A DNA stretch of 42,994 nucleotides from contig JAFXUC010000114.1 in NCBI GenBank assembly GCA_017535325.1, positions 1-42,994 of the forward strand. The letters run 5' to 3'. The translations under genes were made by a program, and so were the position numbers. The DNA comes from Bacteroidales bacterium (GTDB lineage: Bacteria; Bacteroidota; Bacteroidia; Bacteroidales; UBA3824). This document shows, piece by piece, positions 8,580 to 15,877 of this stretch (position 1 is the first letter of the stretch; each line of letters starts with the position of its first letter). Below the pieces are notes generated by a model that saw nothing but the letters and a program-made list of their open reading frames with translations, made no database searches and was not told where the DNA came from.

Positions 8580-9919
8580 TGAAAAAGTTTTGGTTGTCTT
8601 TGTCAGCATTATTAGTTGTAACAACTTGTTTTTCACAAGGTTACAAACTGACAATAAAGTTTTCGCACTACACGCCGCAAAAAGTAAGGCTTGCGTATTA
8701 TTACGAAGAAAAGCAGTATTTGGCGGTTGATTCTGCCCCGCAGTCCGGCTCAACGGTGGTTTTTGAAGGAGACCACCCTTTGCCGGGCGGCATTTACAGC
8801 GTGATTTTGGACGGCGACAAAAACTATTTTGACATTTTAATCGACAAGGACAACCAAAATTTTACAATGAAATGTGACACCAAAAACCCGCAAAAAACAA
8901 TGAAAATCACGGGTTCGGAGGTCAACGCCAGATTCTTTGATTATCAGCGCGATATGACGGCTCTTAACATTGAGCAGGCAAGAATAGACACGCTGAAAAA
9001 ATACGAGAAGGACTCTTCAAAAATTCCCGGTTACGACAAGCAACTTGCCGAAATAGACTCCGCTTATCAAAAGGCTTTAAGAGAGACGATTGCAAACAAC
9101 AAAGGCAATATGCTTTCGGATATGCTTGATTGTCTCAACGCGACCACTCACCCCGGCAACACGCAGTTGGAACATGTAAATTTTTCAAACGACGCGCTTT
9201 TAAGAACGCCGTTTTTTTACAAGGTAATCCGTGCGCACATTGCGCGGCACATTGAGGAAGGTCAGTACGAAATTATGCGGCAAAACGATTTGATAATCTC
9301 AAAAGCCAAAGCAAATACATCAAATTATCATTACGTAACAAGTTATCTGTTAAACTTTTACCGTTCGTTTTACAAACTTGGCATCAACGAGGTTTTTGTC
9401 CGTCTGGCGGATAAATATTTTTTGGCGGATACGGTAAAAAATCTCACAGAGGAAACCCGTCAGATGATAAAAGAACAACGGGACATTTACGCGGCATCGA
9501 TGGTCGGTTCAAAAGCGGTGAATCTCCGTGTCAGAAACACGATTACGGGCGACTCTTTGAACATTTTCGACAACATAAAAGACAAACTTCTTTTACTTTT
9601 TTGGGCTAACGGCTGCGGACACTGCGACAGCGCGGAAAACGCAATCAAATTCTATTACAACGACTTGATTAACAAGAATATAACCGTAATTTCAGTAACC
9701 AATGACAAACACAGTTACGAGTCGCTGAAATACAACTCTGAAAAGAAAAATTTTCCTTGGACAGATTGTTGCGATGTTGAAAACCTTTCGCGTTACAGGG
9801 AATATTACTACGTGGTTTCAACGCCGGTTTTGTACGTCATCGACAAGGACGGTTACATAATTCACAAGACCGTCGGCGAAGACAGAATTACAGAAACCGT
9901 ACAGCGGCTCAGTCAATAA
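8579..9919 (+). CDS. Secreted DUF4369/DUF5106-type thioredoxin-fold protein, paralogue of upstream gene
   Basis: The 446-residue protein has a signal peptide (about 1-20, ending CFSQ) and the same plan as the preceding gene: a DUF4369-like beta domain with PLPGGIYSVIL matching PLPTGMYFIFL upstream, a DUF5106-like middle containing NDALLRTPFF (compare NGALLRTPIY), and a thioredoxin-like C-terminus with FWANGCGHCDS, giving C346 and C349. The central charged helix is shorter than in its neighbour. Start and stop codons overlap by one base (TAATG), so the two are translationally coupled and probably arose by duplication. A likely role is periplasmic thiol-disulfide exchange, inferred from CxxC and export only. 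Confidence 0.85.
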   Translation: MKKFWLSLSALLVVTTCFSQGYKLTIKFSHYTPQKVRLAYYYEEKQYLAVDSAPQSGSTVVFEGDHPLPGGIYSVILDGDKNYFDILIDKDNQNFTMKCDTKNPQKTMKITGSEVNARFFDYQRDMTALNIEQARIDTLKKYEKDSSKIPGYDKQLAEIDSAYQKALRETIANNKGNMLSDMLDCLNATTHPGNTQLEHVNFSNDALLRTPFFYKVIRAHIARHIEEGQYEIMRQNDLIISKAKANTSNYHYVTSYLLNFYRSFYKLGINEVFVRLADKYFLADTVKNLTEETRQMIKEQRDIYAASMVGSKAVNLRVRNTITGDSLNIFDNIKDKLLLLFWANGCGHCDSAENAIKFYYNDLINKNITVISVTNDKHSYESLKYNSEKKNFPWTDCCDVENLSRYREYYYVVSTPVLYVIDKDGYIIHKTVGEDRITETVQRLSQ

Positions 9920-9950
9920 GTTAAAGGATTTGCTTTTGCCTGCCAATTAC

Positions 9951-10020
9951 AGGGACATTTTCAGGGACATTTTTGTTTTTCAGGGACATTTTCTTCTCTG
10001 TTTGCATTTACAAGGACATT
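9951..10020. repeat. Four AGGGACATT direct repeats
   Basis: AGGGACATT occurs at 9951-9959, 9963-9971 and 9982-9990, with AAGGACATT at 10012-10020. Spacing is irregular (12, 19 and 30 bases between starts). The cluster lies between the thioredoxin-fold gene and the toxin relic. It could be a leftover transposase-binding end or a dispersed repeat; nothing in the window identifies it. Confidence 0.7.
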
Positions 10021-10194
10021 AAAGAACTTACATGTTTTGATACGGGCGAAAAATTTTTCGCCCCTACAATGGCGTACAACAACGTGCATACGTGTAAATT
10101 CCAAAACCGTTTTCAACGCCTGCAATTTTTCAGGTTTGTTCTTATAACGTTTAAGGTCTTTTCGGTACTGCGTAGACGTTTTAAATGTTCTCAT
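9961..10194 (-). pseudogene. Truncated YafQ/RelE-family toxin
   Basis: Residues 1-33 of this 77-codon frame (KTSTQYRKDLKRYKNKPEKL and the following helix) match the N-terminus of YafQ/RelE-type mRNA interferase toxins, which are normally about 90 residues. After LEF (near 10096) the similarity stops. The frame then runs into foreign sequence containing a 20-bp palindrome and AGGGACATT repeats, so the toxin's beta-sheet core and catalytic His residues are missing. The ATG at 10194 overlaps the end of an upstream antitoxin fragment by 14 bases, the usual antitoxin-toxin arrangement. It is very probably inactive. Confidence 0.75.
10044..10063. repeat. Perfect 20-bp palindrome inside the toxin relic
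   Basis: GGGCGAAAAATTTTTCGCCC is exactly self-complementary, with further near-symmetry outside (TAC on the left, CTAC on the right). It sits in the foreign sequence that replaces the 3' part of the toxin gene. It resembles a dispersed palindromic (REP/MITE-like) element, but only one copy is in the window. Confidence 0.8.
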
Positions 10195-10354
10195 CTTCGT
10201 TTAATATGTCGTTAAACATTTCATCTACGTCAGTATAGACTTTTTCGGGATTTTTACCCGACCTTATCTCTTCTATTGCGGCTTTTGTTACCTCGTTAGG
10301 TTCATCGTTTGCAACATCAATTAATAACAACTGCTCCCATATTTTATTATATTT
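10181..10354 (-). pseudogene. Antitoxin fragment (RelB/DinJ-like) lacking a start codon
   Basis: The minus strand has an open frame of 57 codons ending with TAA at 10181-10183. Its product contains EVTKAAIEEIRSGKNPEKVY and then TDVDEMFNDIL, a C-terminus typical of antitoxins paired with YafQ/RelE toxins. An in-frame TAA lies directly upstream at 10355-10357 and no ATG, GTG or TTG begins the frame. The N-terminal, DNA-binding part has therefore been lost at the junction with the hemerythrin gene, whose stop is at 10363. With the broken toxin this makes a decayed toxin-antitoxin module. Confidence 0.7.
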
Positions 10355-10362
10355 TTAACCCT

Positions 10363-11013
10363 TTATTTTATAATTTTCAGAAGTTTTTCTTCAATCATTG
10401 AATGAATGTTCAAATCGAACTGAAATTCCAAAATTGCAGAAAGAAGTCTGCGTTTGAAACCGTTTTTGTCAACAAGACGGATATGTTTCAACAGCAGGTT
10501 TTTCAAATCCGCAAGTTTGGTTTCGATGTCGCCGTGTCGCACTTTTGAAGAATTGCCTTTCACCGAAAGATCCATTGAGCGCAACATCGGAAACAATTTT
10601 TTCTGCTCGTATTCCAAATGCTTTTTCACCTCCGAAAAATACGACTCAAAAAACTTTTCAACCATTTTTATATCGTCCGTATCGTTGATTTCTGAAAGTT
10701 TTTTGATGTAAAACTTTATTTCAGGATAGATTTCGTCCAAATAATAACGATGGGCGTTTTCAAGAAAAACTATCATCTGAGAGATGTCGTCAGCGTTTTT
10801 CGGCTCGTAAAAATTCTGAAAATTGCCGTTGTAGAGATTGCAGAAACACGCAAAAATTTCAGGATTTATGTCCCTGAGACGGCACAACTCCTCAATAGTC
10901 AAATCGGCAACGGTAAAACCCGTGCCGAAATGCTCCATCAACAACAAAATCCTGTTGTTTTTCTCTATCAACTCATGCAACTCCATTTTAGGAGTTATAA
11001 ATTCCGTATTCAT
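10363..11013 (-). CDS. Hemerythrin-domain protein (RIC/ScdA-like)
   Basis: The 216-residue cytoplasmic protein has an N-terminal DUF1858/ScdA_N-like segment (about 1-65) and a hemerythrin four-helix domain. Likely di-iron ligands are H88 (ENAHRYY), H132 and E136 in KHLEYEQKKLFP, H160 in RHGDIE, and H204 and E208 in NIHSMIEEK. This pattern is that of RIC (YtfE/ScdA) iron-sulfur repair or nitric-oxide-response proteins. It lies 6 bases behind the decarboxylase gene and is likely cotranscribed with it. It could also be an oxygen- or iron-sensing hemerythrin; the repair role is inferred. Confidence 0.85.
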   Translation of the reverse strand: MNTEFITPKMELHELIEKNNRILLLMEHFGTGFTVADLTIEELCRLRDINPEIFACFCNLYNGNFQNFYEPKNADDISQMIVFLENAHRYYLDEIYPEIKFYIKKLSEINDTDDIKMVEKFFESYFSEVKKHLEYEQKKLFPMLRSMDLSVKGNSSKVRHGDIETKLADLKNLLLKHIRLVDKNGFKRRLLSAILEFQFDLNIHSMIEEKLLKIIK

Positions 11014-11019
11014 AGTTTT

Positions 11020-12483
11020 TTAAAATTCGTCTTCGTGTTTCTTCTTTCTTAAAACCGGATTCTGTTCGGGATGGTCGTAACCCAAAATGTGAAACATTTC
11101 GTCCACAGTCTGCTCGTCCCTGTAACAATAATCCTTGAAATTTCCCGTCGTCTCGTCCCTGTAAACCACTATATGTTTCGGTGAGGGCAACAGACAGTGC
11201 TTGATTCCGCCGTAACCCGCAATCGAATCCTGATATGCGCCCGTGTGGAAAAATCCGATGTACAAAGGCTCGTTTTCGCTGCTCTTATATGACGGCAAAA
11301 TCACGTGCTGGTTCATATCCTCAGAATTGTAATAGTCTGAATGGTCGCAACTTATGCCGCCGATGTTGACCCTCGTACATTCGTGGTTCCACTTGTTGAT
11401 AGGCAAAAGTATAAACCTCTCGTTAGCACTCCAAGCATCGGGAATCGTGGTCATCAAAGAGTTGTCGATAATATACCAAAGTTCGGTGTCGTTTTGCTGT
11501 TTTTGGTCAAGAACCTTGAATATCACGGCGCCCGACTCGCCGACAGTGTATTTTCCAAACTCCGTAATTATATTCGGCTCCTGAACGTCCTCAGCAAGGC
11601 ATGACTCTTTTAAGATTCTGACAATTTCGCGGATAATGTATTCGTAATCGTATTCAAAACCGAGTTGGTTGCGGATAGGGAAACCGCCGCCAAGGTCAAA
11701 ATCTTCTAACGTAGGACAAAGTTTTTTCAGTTCGATGTATTTTTTTACGGCTTTCTGAAACTCCGTCCAATAATAAAAACTGTCTTTTATGCCCGAATCA
11801 ATGAAAAAGTGAAAGAGTTTGAGTTCGAGATTTTCGTCGCTCTGAATTTCTTTAACGTAAAAATCCGCCATTTCCGAAGCCCTCATTCCGAGCCTCGAAG
11901 TGTAATATGCCGACTGCGACTCTTCGTCAATCGCCATTCTAAGACCGATTTTGATTTTGACGTTGCTTTTGCCGGTGTATTTTTTAACGCGGGAAAGTTC
12001 GCTTTTGCTGTCAAGAACGATGATGGAATTTTCAAAACCGTCCTTTTGAAGTTTGACGATTTTTTCAACGTACTCATCGGTCTTGAAACCGTTGTGAATG
12101 ATTTTCGTCTGCTTGTCGATTTGTCCGTTTTGATAAAGACAGCGGATAAGGTCAATGTCGAAACTTGACGAGGTTTCGAGTTGTACGTTGTATTTAAGTG
12201 CCTCGCTTACAACATGATAGAAGTGGCAGCACTTGGTACAGTAACAATATTCGTATTTGCCCGAATAGTTGTTGTTTTTGATGGCGCGGTTAAAAAGGTT
12301 TTTAGCGCGTTTTATTTGCTCGCCTATTCTCGGCAGATACATAAGGCGGAAAGGCGTACCGTACTTTTCAATCAGATATTTCAAAGAAACGCCGTGAAAA
12401 GTAAGATAACCGTCATGAATGTCAAAACCGTCCTGCGGAAAATAATAACTCTGCTCTATTAAATCAAAATATGTGTTCTTCAT
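11020..12483 (-). CDS. PLP-dependent fold-type III decarboxylase, probable arginine decarboxylase
   Basis: The 487-residue protein is an alanine-racemase-fold (type III) PLP enzyme. The Schiff-base lysine is probably K84 in CYCTKCCHF, and the phosphate-binding region contains DLGGGFP near 265-271. The overall look, from the SYYFPQDGF N-terminus to the FFHTGAYQDSIAGYGG C-terminus, matches the roughly 460-residue group annotated as arginine decarboxylase in Bacteroidota, shorter than the 630-residue SpeA form. It would convert arginine to agmatine for polyamine synthesis. A -7 promoter element lies 24 bases upstream and a hemerythrin gene follows. A related diaminopimelate-type or other amino-acid decarboxylase activity cannot be excluded. 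Confidence 0.8.
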   Translation of the reverse strand: MKNTYFDLIEQSYYFPQDGFDIHDGYLTFHGVSLKYLIEKYGTPFRLMYLPRIGEQIKRAKNLFNRAIKNNNYSGKYEYCYCTKCCHFYHVVSEALKYNVQLETSSSFDIDLIRCLYQNGQIDKQTKIIHNGFKTDEYVEKIVKLQKDGFENSIIVLDSKSELSRVKKYTGKSNVKIKIGLRMAIDEESQSAYYTSRLGMRASEMADFYVKEIQSDENLELKLFHFFIDSGIKDSFYYWTEFQKAVKKYIELKKLCPTLEDFDLGGGFPIRNQLGFEYDYEYIIREIVRILKESCLAEDVQEPNIITEFGKYTVGESGAVIFKVLDQKQQNDTELWYIIDNSLMTTIPDAWSANERFILLPINKWNHECTRVNIGGISCDHSDYYNSEDMNQHVILPSYKSSENEPLYIGFFHTGAYQDSIAGYGGIKHCLLPSPKHIVVYRDETTGNFKDYCYRDEQTVDEMFHILGYDHPEQNPVLRKKKHEDEF

Positions 12484-12506
12484 TTTTTACGTTAAAAATT
12501 ACGGCT

Positions 12507-12514
12507 CAAAAGTA
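12507..12514 (-). promoter_or_regulatory. Bacteroidota -7 element for the decarboxylase-hemerythrin operon
   Basis: The minus strand reads TACTTTTG, an exact TAnnTTTG match, 24 bases before the ATG at 12483. The -33 element is weak. Confidence 0.5.
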
Positions 12515-12555
12515 CTAACTATTTTTTGTTTTAAGGAAAATTTTGAGTTATTTTT

Positions 12556-12589
12556 TTTGTGTTAAATGCTGATTTTTTTATTAATTTTG
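12556..12589 (+). promoter_or_regulatory. Bacteroidota promoter for the MORN-repeat gene
   Basis: TTTG at 12556-12559 and TAATTTTG at 12582-12589, with a 22-bp spacer, lie 17 bases before the ATG at 12607. It diverges from the decarboxylase promoter. Confidence 0.55.
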
Positions 12590-12606
12590 CCGAAAAAAGT
12601 TAAGGT

Positions 12607-14322
12607 ATGAAAAAGACACTTTTTATTATATTATTTTCGGCGGTTTTGCCGCTTTCCGGATTTTCACAAGTCCAAGTCAATCACGAGTATAAAACCGAAA
12701 AATCAGTAACTTATTTTGAAAAGAGCGAAATCAAAATGTCCGAGGGCTATCTGACCGACGGTCAGCAGCACGGCAAATGGACCTACTATTATAAAAACGG
12801 CAAAGTCTACCGCGAAGTGGAGTTTTTTATGGGCACGATTAGCGGCCGTGTAACCTACTACTGGGAAAACGGCAAAGTCCAGAGCGACGGCTATATCTAC
12901 AACAGCAAGTTAAACGGCTTATACAAAGAATATTACGAAGACGGAACTTTATTAAAAGAAGGTAAATACGCCGACAACAAAAAAGATTCCATTTGGAAAA
13001 CTTTCAACATTGTAGGCCGGCTAAAACTAAAAGAAGACTGCGACAAAGGCGTCTGCAAAGTTGTTGAGGCTTTTGACAATTCGGGCGTTCAAATGGTTAA
13101 GGACGGCAACGGCAAATTCAAAGAGTACTTTCCCGACGAAAAAACCGTCAGCGAAGAAGGCTGTTACAAAAACGGCTTAAAAGACAGTCTTTGGACAACC
13201 TATTACAGCAACAAAAACACCGCCTCAAAAATCACTTACAAAAAGGGCGAGCCGACGGGCAAAATCCTGACTTTTTACGAAAACGGCTCTAAACGCAGCG
13301 AAGAACAGGTTGAAAACGGCGAATACTTGGTATGGTATCCCGAAGGCGGAATAAAATCCAAAGGCTTTATGAAAAACTCCTTAAAAGACAGTCTTTGGAG
13401 CAGTTATGACGAAAAAGGCGGTTTGTTGTCGGAAATAAATTACAAAAACGGCGAAAAAAACGGACACGCAATCTGGTACCGTTACGACACCACAAACAAA
13501 AAACAGCCGAAACTCGTAAAATATTACGAGGGCGATTTCAAGTCTGACGTTCAGACGGGACACTGGATTTATTATCAGTCAGACGGCACGTTAGGCAACG
13601 AAGGCGAATACGCAAACGGCAAAATGTCAGGCGTTTGGACGTGGTATTATGACGGGGTAAACGTTTGGAAAAAAGGCGTTTACAAAGACGGCGAAAGAAA
13701 CGGAGAATATACTGTTTACTTTGAAAACGGCAAAGTTTATTATACAGGAATATTTGTCAACGGCAAAGAGGAAGGTCTTTGGAAACGCTGGTTTGAAAAC
13801 GGCAAACCTGAAATTCAGGGCTGTTTTCACGACGGCAAAATGGATTCCGTTTGGAAAGAGTGGTTCAGCAACGGCATCTTAAAATACGAAATCAACTACA
13901 AAAACAACCTCAAAAACGGCGTTGTGATTTATTACGACGAAACGGGACAGAAAACCTCCATTCAGACTTTCAAGGACGGTGTTCTTCACGGCAAGTTTAC
14001 GCAGTTCAACGAAACGGGCATTCCGGTAATTGACGGCAGTTACCTCTACGACAAGAAAGACGGCGAGTGGCTCTACCGTCAGGCCGACCAGAAAATTCTC
14101 AGAAAAGAATATTACAAAAACGGCAGACCGTCAGGCACCTGGCAGGAGTTTTACCCTAACGGCAACCCTCAGAGCCAGAAGAGTTTCAACAAAAACGGCG
14201 TTCTTGAAGGCAAGTTCATAAAATACGACCGTTACGGGAAAGTAACCTACGAGGCTGTCTACACCGACGGCAAACTCTCAAAAGTAATTCAACAACAGGG
14301 ACAACAAGGACAACAATATTAA
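12607..14322 (+). CDS. Secreted MORN-repeat protein
   Basis: The 571-residue protein has a signal peptide (about 1-21, ending GFSQ). The rest is almost entirely MORN_2 repeats, roughly twenty units of 22-26 residues with the recurring pattern Y-x-N/D-G-x-x-x-x-x-G-x-(Y/F)-x-x-G-x-x-(D/E)-G-x-W. Such proteins form long beta-hairpin ribbons and are probably periplasmic or on the cell surface, serving as scaffolds or binding platforms. Databases often name them YwqK-family antitoxins, but no toxin partner is present. The tail is Gln/Gly-rich. It is 10 bases upstream of cmk on the same strand and may be cotranscribed with cmk-ispH. Its partner molecule is unknown. Confidence 0.88.
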   Translation: MKKTLFIILFSAVLPLSGFSQVQVNHEYKTEKSVTYFEKSEIKMSEGYLTDGQQHGKWTYYYKNGKVYREVEFFMGTISGRVTYYWENGKVQSDGYIYNSKLNGLYKEYYEDGTLLKEGKYADNKKDSIWKTFNIVGRLKLKEDCDKGVCKVVEAFDNSGVQMVKDGNGKFKEYFPDEKTVSEEGCYKNGLKDSLWTTYYSNKNTASKITYKKGEPTGKILTFYENGSKRSEEQVENGEYLVWYPEGGIKSKGFMKNSLKDSLWSSYDEKGGLLSEINYKNGEKNGHAIWYRYDTTNKKQPKLVKYYEGDFKSDVQTGHWIYYQSDGTLGNEGEYANGKMSGVWTWYYDGVNVWKKGVYKDGERNGEYTVYFENGKVYYTGIFVNGKEEGLWKRWFENGKPEIQGCFHDGKMDSVWKEWFSNGILKYEINYKNNLKNGVVIYYDETGQKTSIQTFKDGVLHGKFTQFNETGIPVIDGSYLYDKKDGEWLYRQADQKILRKEYYKNGRPSGTWQEFYPNGNPQSQKSFNKNGVLEGKFIKYDRYGKVTYEAVYTDGKLSKVIQQQGQQGQQY

Positions 14323-14332
14323 TAAAAAGATA

Positions 14333-15016
14333 ATGAAAAATATTAAAATTGCACTTGACGGACATTCGTCATGCGGAAAAAGCACCTTGGCAAAACAACT
14401 TGCCGCGCATTACGGTTTTTTGTTTATTGACACCGGCGCAATGTACAGAGCGGTAACGCTTTACGCCTTGAAAAACGGCATTGTATCCTTCGACGACAAA
14501 ATCGACGAAGACAAACTGAGGGAAAGTATGGGGAAAATCGAGATTGCTTTCAAAAGGGTTGACAATCAAAACCATACGCTTCTTAACGGTGAAGACGTTG
14601 AAAAAGAAATCCGTCAGTTGGAAGTTTCAAAACGGGTTTCAAAAATTTCGGCAATCGCTTTTGTAAGGGAAAAACTTGTGGATTTTCAGCGCAGAATTTC
14701 TGAAAATTCGTCAGTCGTAATGGACGGCAGAGACATCGGAACGGTGGTTTTTCCGAATGCGGAAGTCAAATTTTTTGTTACGGCAAACGCCGACGTAAGG
14801 GCAGAGCGCCGTTACAAAGAACTTTTGGAAAAAGGCGAAAAGGTTGATTTCGAGCAGATTAAGCAGTCTGTCATCACCCGCGACAAATTGGATTCGGAGC
14901 GCGAGGTTTCGCCCCTTAGAAAGGCAGACGACGCAATCGTGCTTGACAACTCTTTTATGACAAGAGAGGAGCAGTTTGAATTTGCAAAAAACATCATCGA
15001 CAAAGTTTTAAAATAA
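14333..15016 (+). CDS. cmk: Cytidylate kinase
   Basis: Cmk phosphorylates CMP/dCMP to the diphosphates in the cytoplasm. The 227-residue protein has the P-loop GHSSCGKST (10-18), the NMP-binding DTGAMYRAV segment near 36-44, the GRDIGTVVFP motif near 129-138, and RDKLDSERE with the conserved SER near 185-193, followed by PLRKADDAIVLD. Length and order are standard. Its stop codon abuts the ispH start with no gap. The cmk-ispH (lytB) pairing is a common arrangement in Bacteroidota and supports both calls. Confidence 0.96.
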   Translation: MKNIKIALDGHSSCGKSTLAKQLAAHYGFLFIDTGAMYRAVTLYALKNGIVSFDDKIDEDKLRESMGKIEIAFKRVDNQNHTLLNGEDVEKEIRQLEVSKRVSKISAIAFVREKLVDFQRRISENSSVVMDGRDIGTVVFPNAEVKFFVTANADVRAERRYKELLEKGEKVDFEQIKQSVITRDKLDSEREVSPLRKADDAIVLDNSFMTREEQFEFAKNIIDKVLK

Positions 15017-15877
15017 ATGATTGTAGAGATTGACGAAAATGCCGGTTTTTGTTCCGGCGTAACAAACGCTATCAACAAGGCGGAGGCGGAAATTTCCGCT
15101 TCCGGCTCGCTTTTTTGTTTGGGCGAAATGGTTCATAATCAGGAAGAAATGTCAAGACTTGAAAAACTCGGCATGAAAACCGTAACCTACCGTGAGTTTG
15201 AAACATTTTCTAACTGCACCGTCCTAATCCGCGCACACGGCGAGCCGCCCGAAACTTACGCCTTGGCTAAAAAAAACAATATTTCGTTAATCGATGCCAC
15301 CTGCCCGATAGTGCTCAGGCTGCACAAAATCATTTATCAAAACTCCATCGAAAATCCTGACTATCAAACCGTTATCTTCGGTAAAAAAGACCACGCAGAA
15401 GTCGTAGGTTTAGTCGGACAGGTAGGCGGAAAGGCGGTTGTAATTTCCAAAGAAGAAGAAACCGACAAAATCGACTTTACAAAAAGCATTTTTCTGTATT
15501 CGCAGACGACGATGAACGTTCACGATTACGAAAAAGTTGCCGAAAAAATCGAAAACCGTCTGAAAGCCGTTTCCCCTGAAAAAGTTTTCAAAAAATTCAA
15601 CACGGTGTGCCGCTCGGTCTCAAAACGCGAAGAAAAACTCTCGGAATACGCCAAACAGTTTGACGCAGTTTTGTTTGTAGCCGGCAACAATTCCTCAAAC
15701 GGAAAATACTTGTTTTCAACATGTAAGGCCTCAAATCCGAAGTCGTATTACATCTCTTCGGAAAGCGATTTAACGCCCGAAATGATAAAAGGCGTTGAAA
15801 GGCTCGGCATTACCGGTGCCACTTCAACACCTAAATGGCTGCTAAGGCTCATCGCGGAAAAAGCCGCAAAACTCTAA
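15017..15877 (+). CDS. ispH: 4-hydroxy-3-methylbut-2-enyl diphosphate reductase
   Basis: IspH (LytB) performs the last step of the non-mevalonate isoprenoid pathway, reducing HMBPP to IPP and DMAPP with an iron-sulfur cluster. The 286-residue protein keeps the three cluster cysteines, C12 (GFCSGV), C96 (DATCPI) and C198 (NTVCRS). It also has the substrate residues H40, H74 (RAHGEPP), the H126-E127 pair (DHAEVVG) and NNSSNGKYLF. It starts immediately after the cmk stop. Its 3' end overlaps the convergent membrane-MORN gene by 4 bases. The pathway implied is MEP rather than mevalonate. Confidence 0.96.
   Translation: MIVEIDENAGFCSGVTNAINKAEAEISASGSLFCLGEMVHNQEEMSRLEKLGMKTVTYREFETFSNCTVLIRAHGEPPETYALAKKNNISLIDATCPIVLRLHKIIYQNSIENPDYQTVIFGKKDHAEVVGLVGQVGGKAVVISKEEETDKIDFTKSIFLYSQTTMNVHDYEKVAEKIENRLKAVSPEKVFKKFNTVCRSVSKREEKLSEYAKQFDAVLFVAGNNSSNGKYLFSTCKASNPKSYYISSESDLTPEMIKGVERLGITGATSTPKWLLRLIAEKAAKL

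Noticed and set aside
12607..14322. YwqK-family antitoxin label for the MORN protein
   Set aside because: This database name comes from MORN_2 similarity. There is no toxin gene beside it and the protein is exported.
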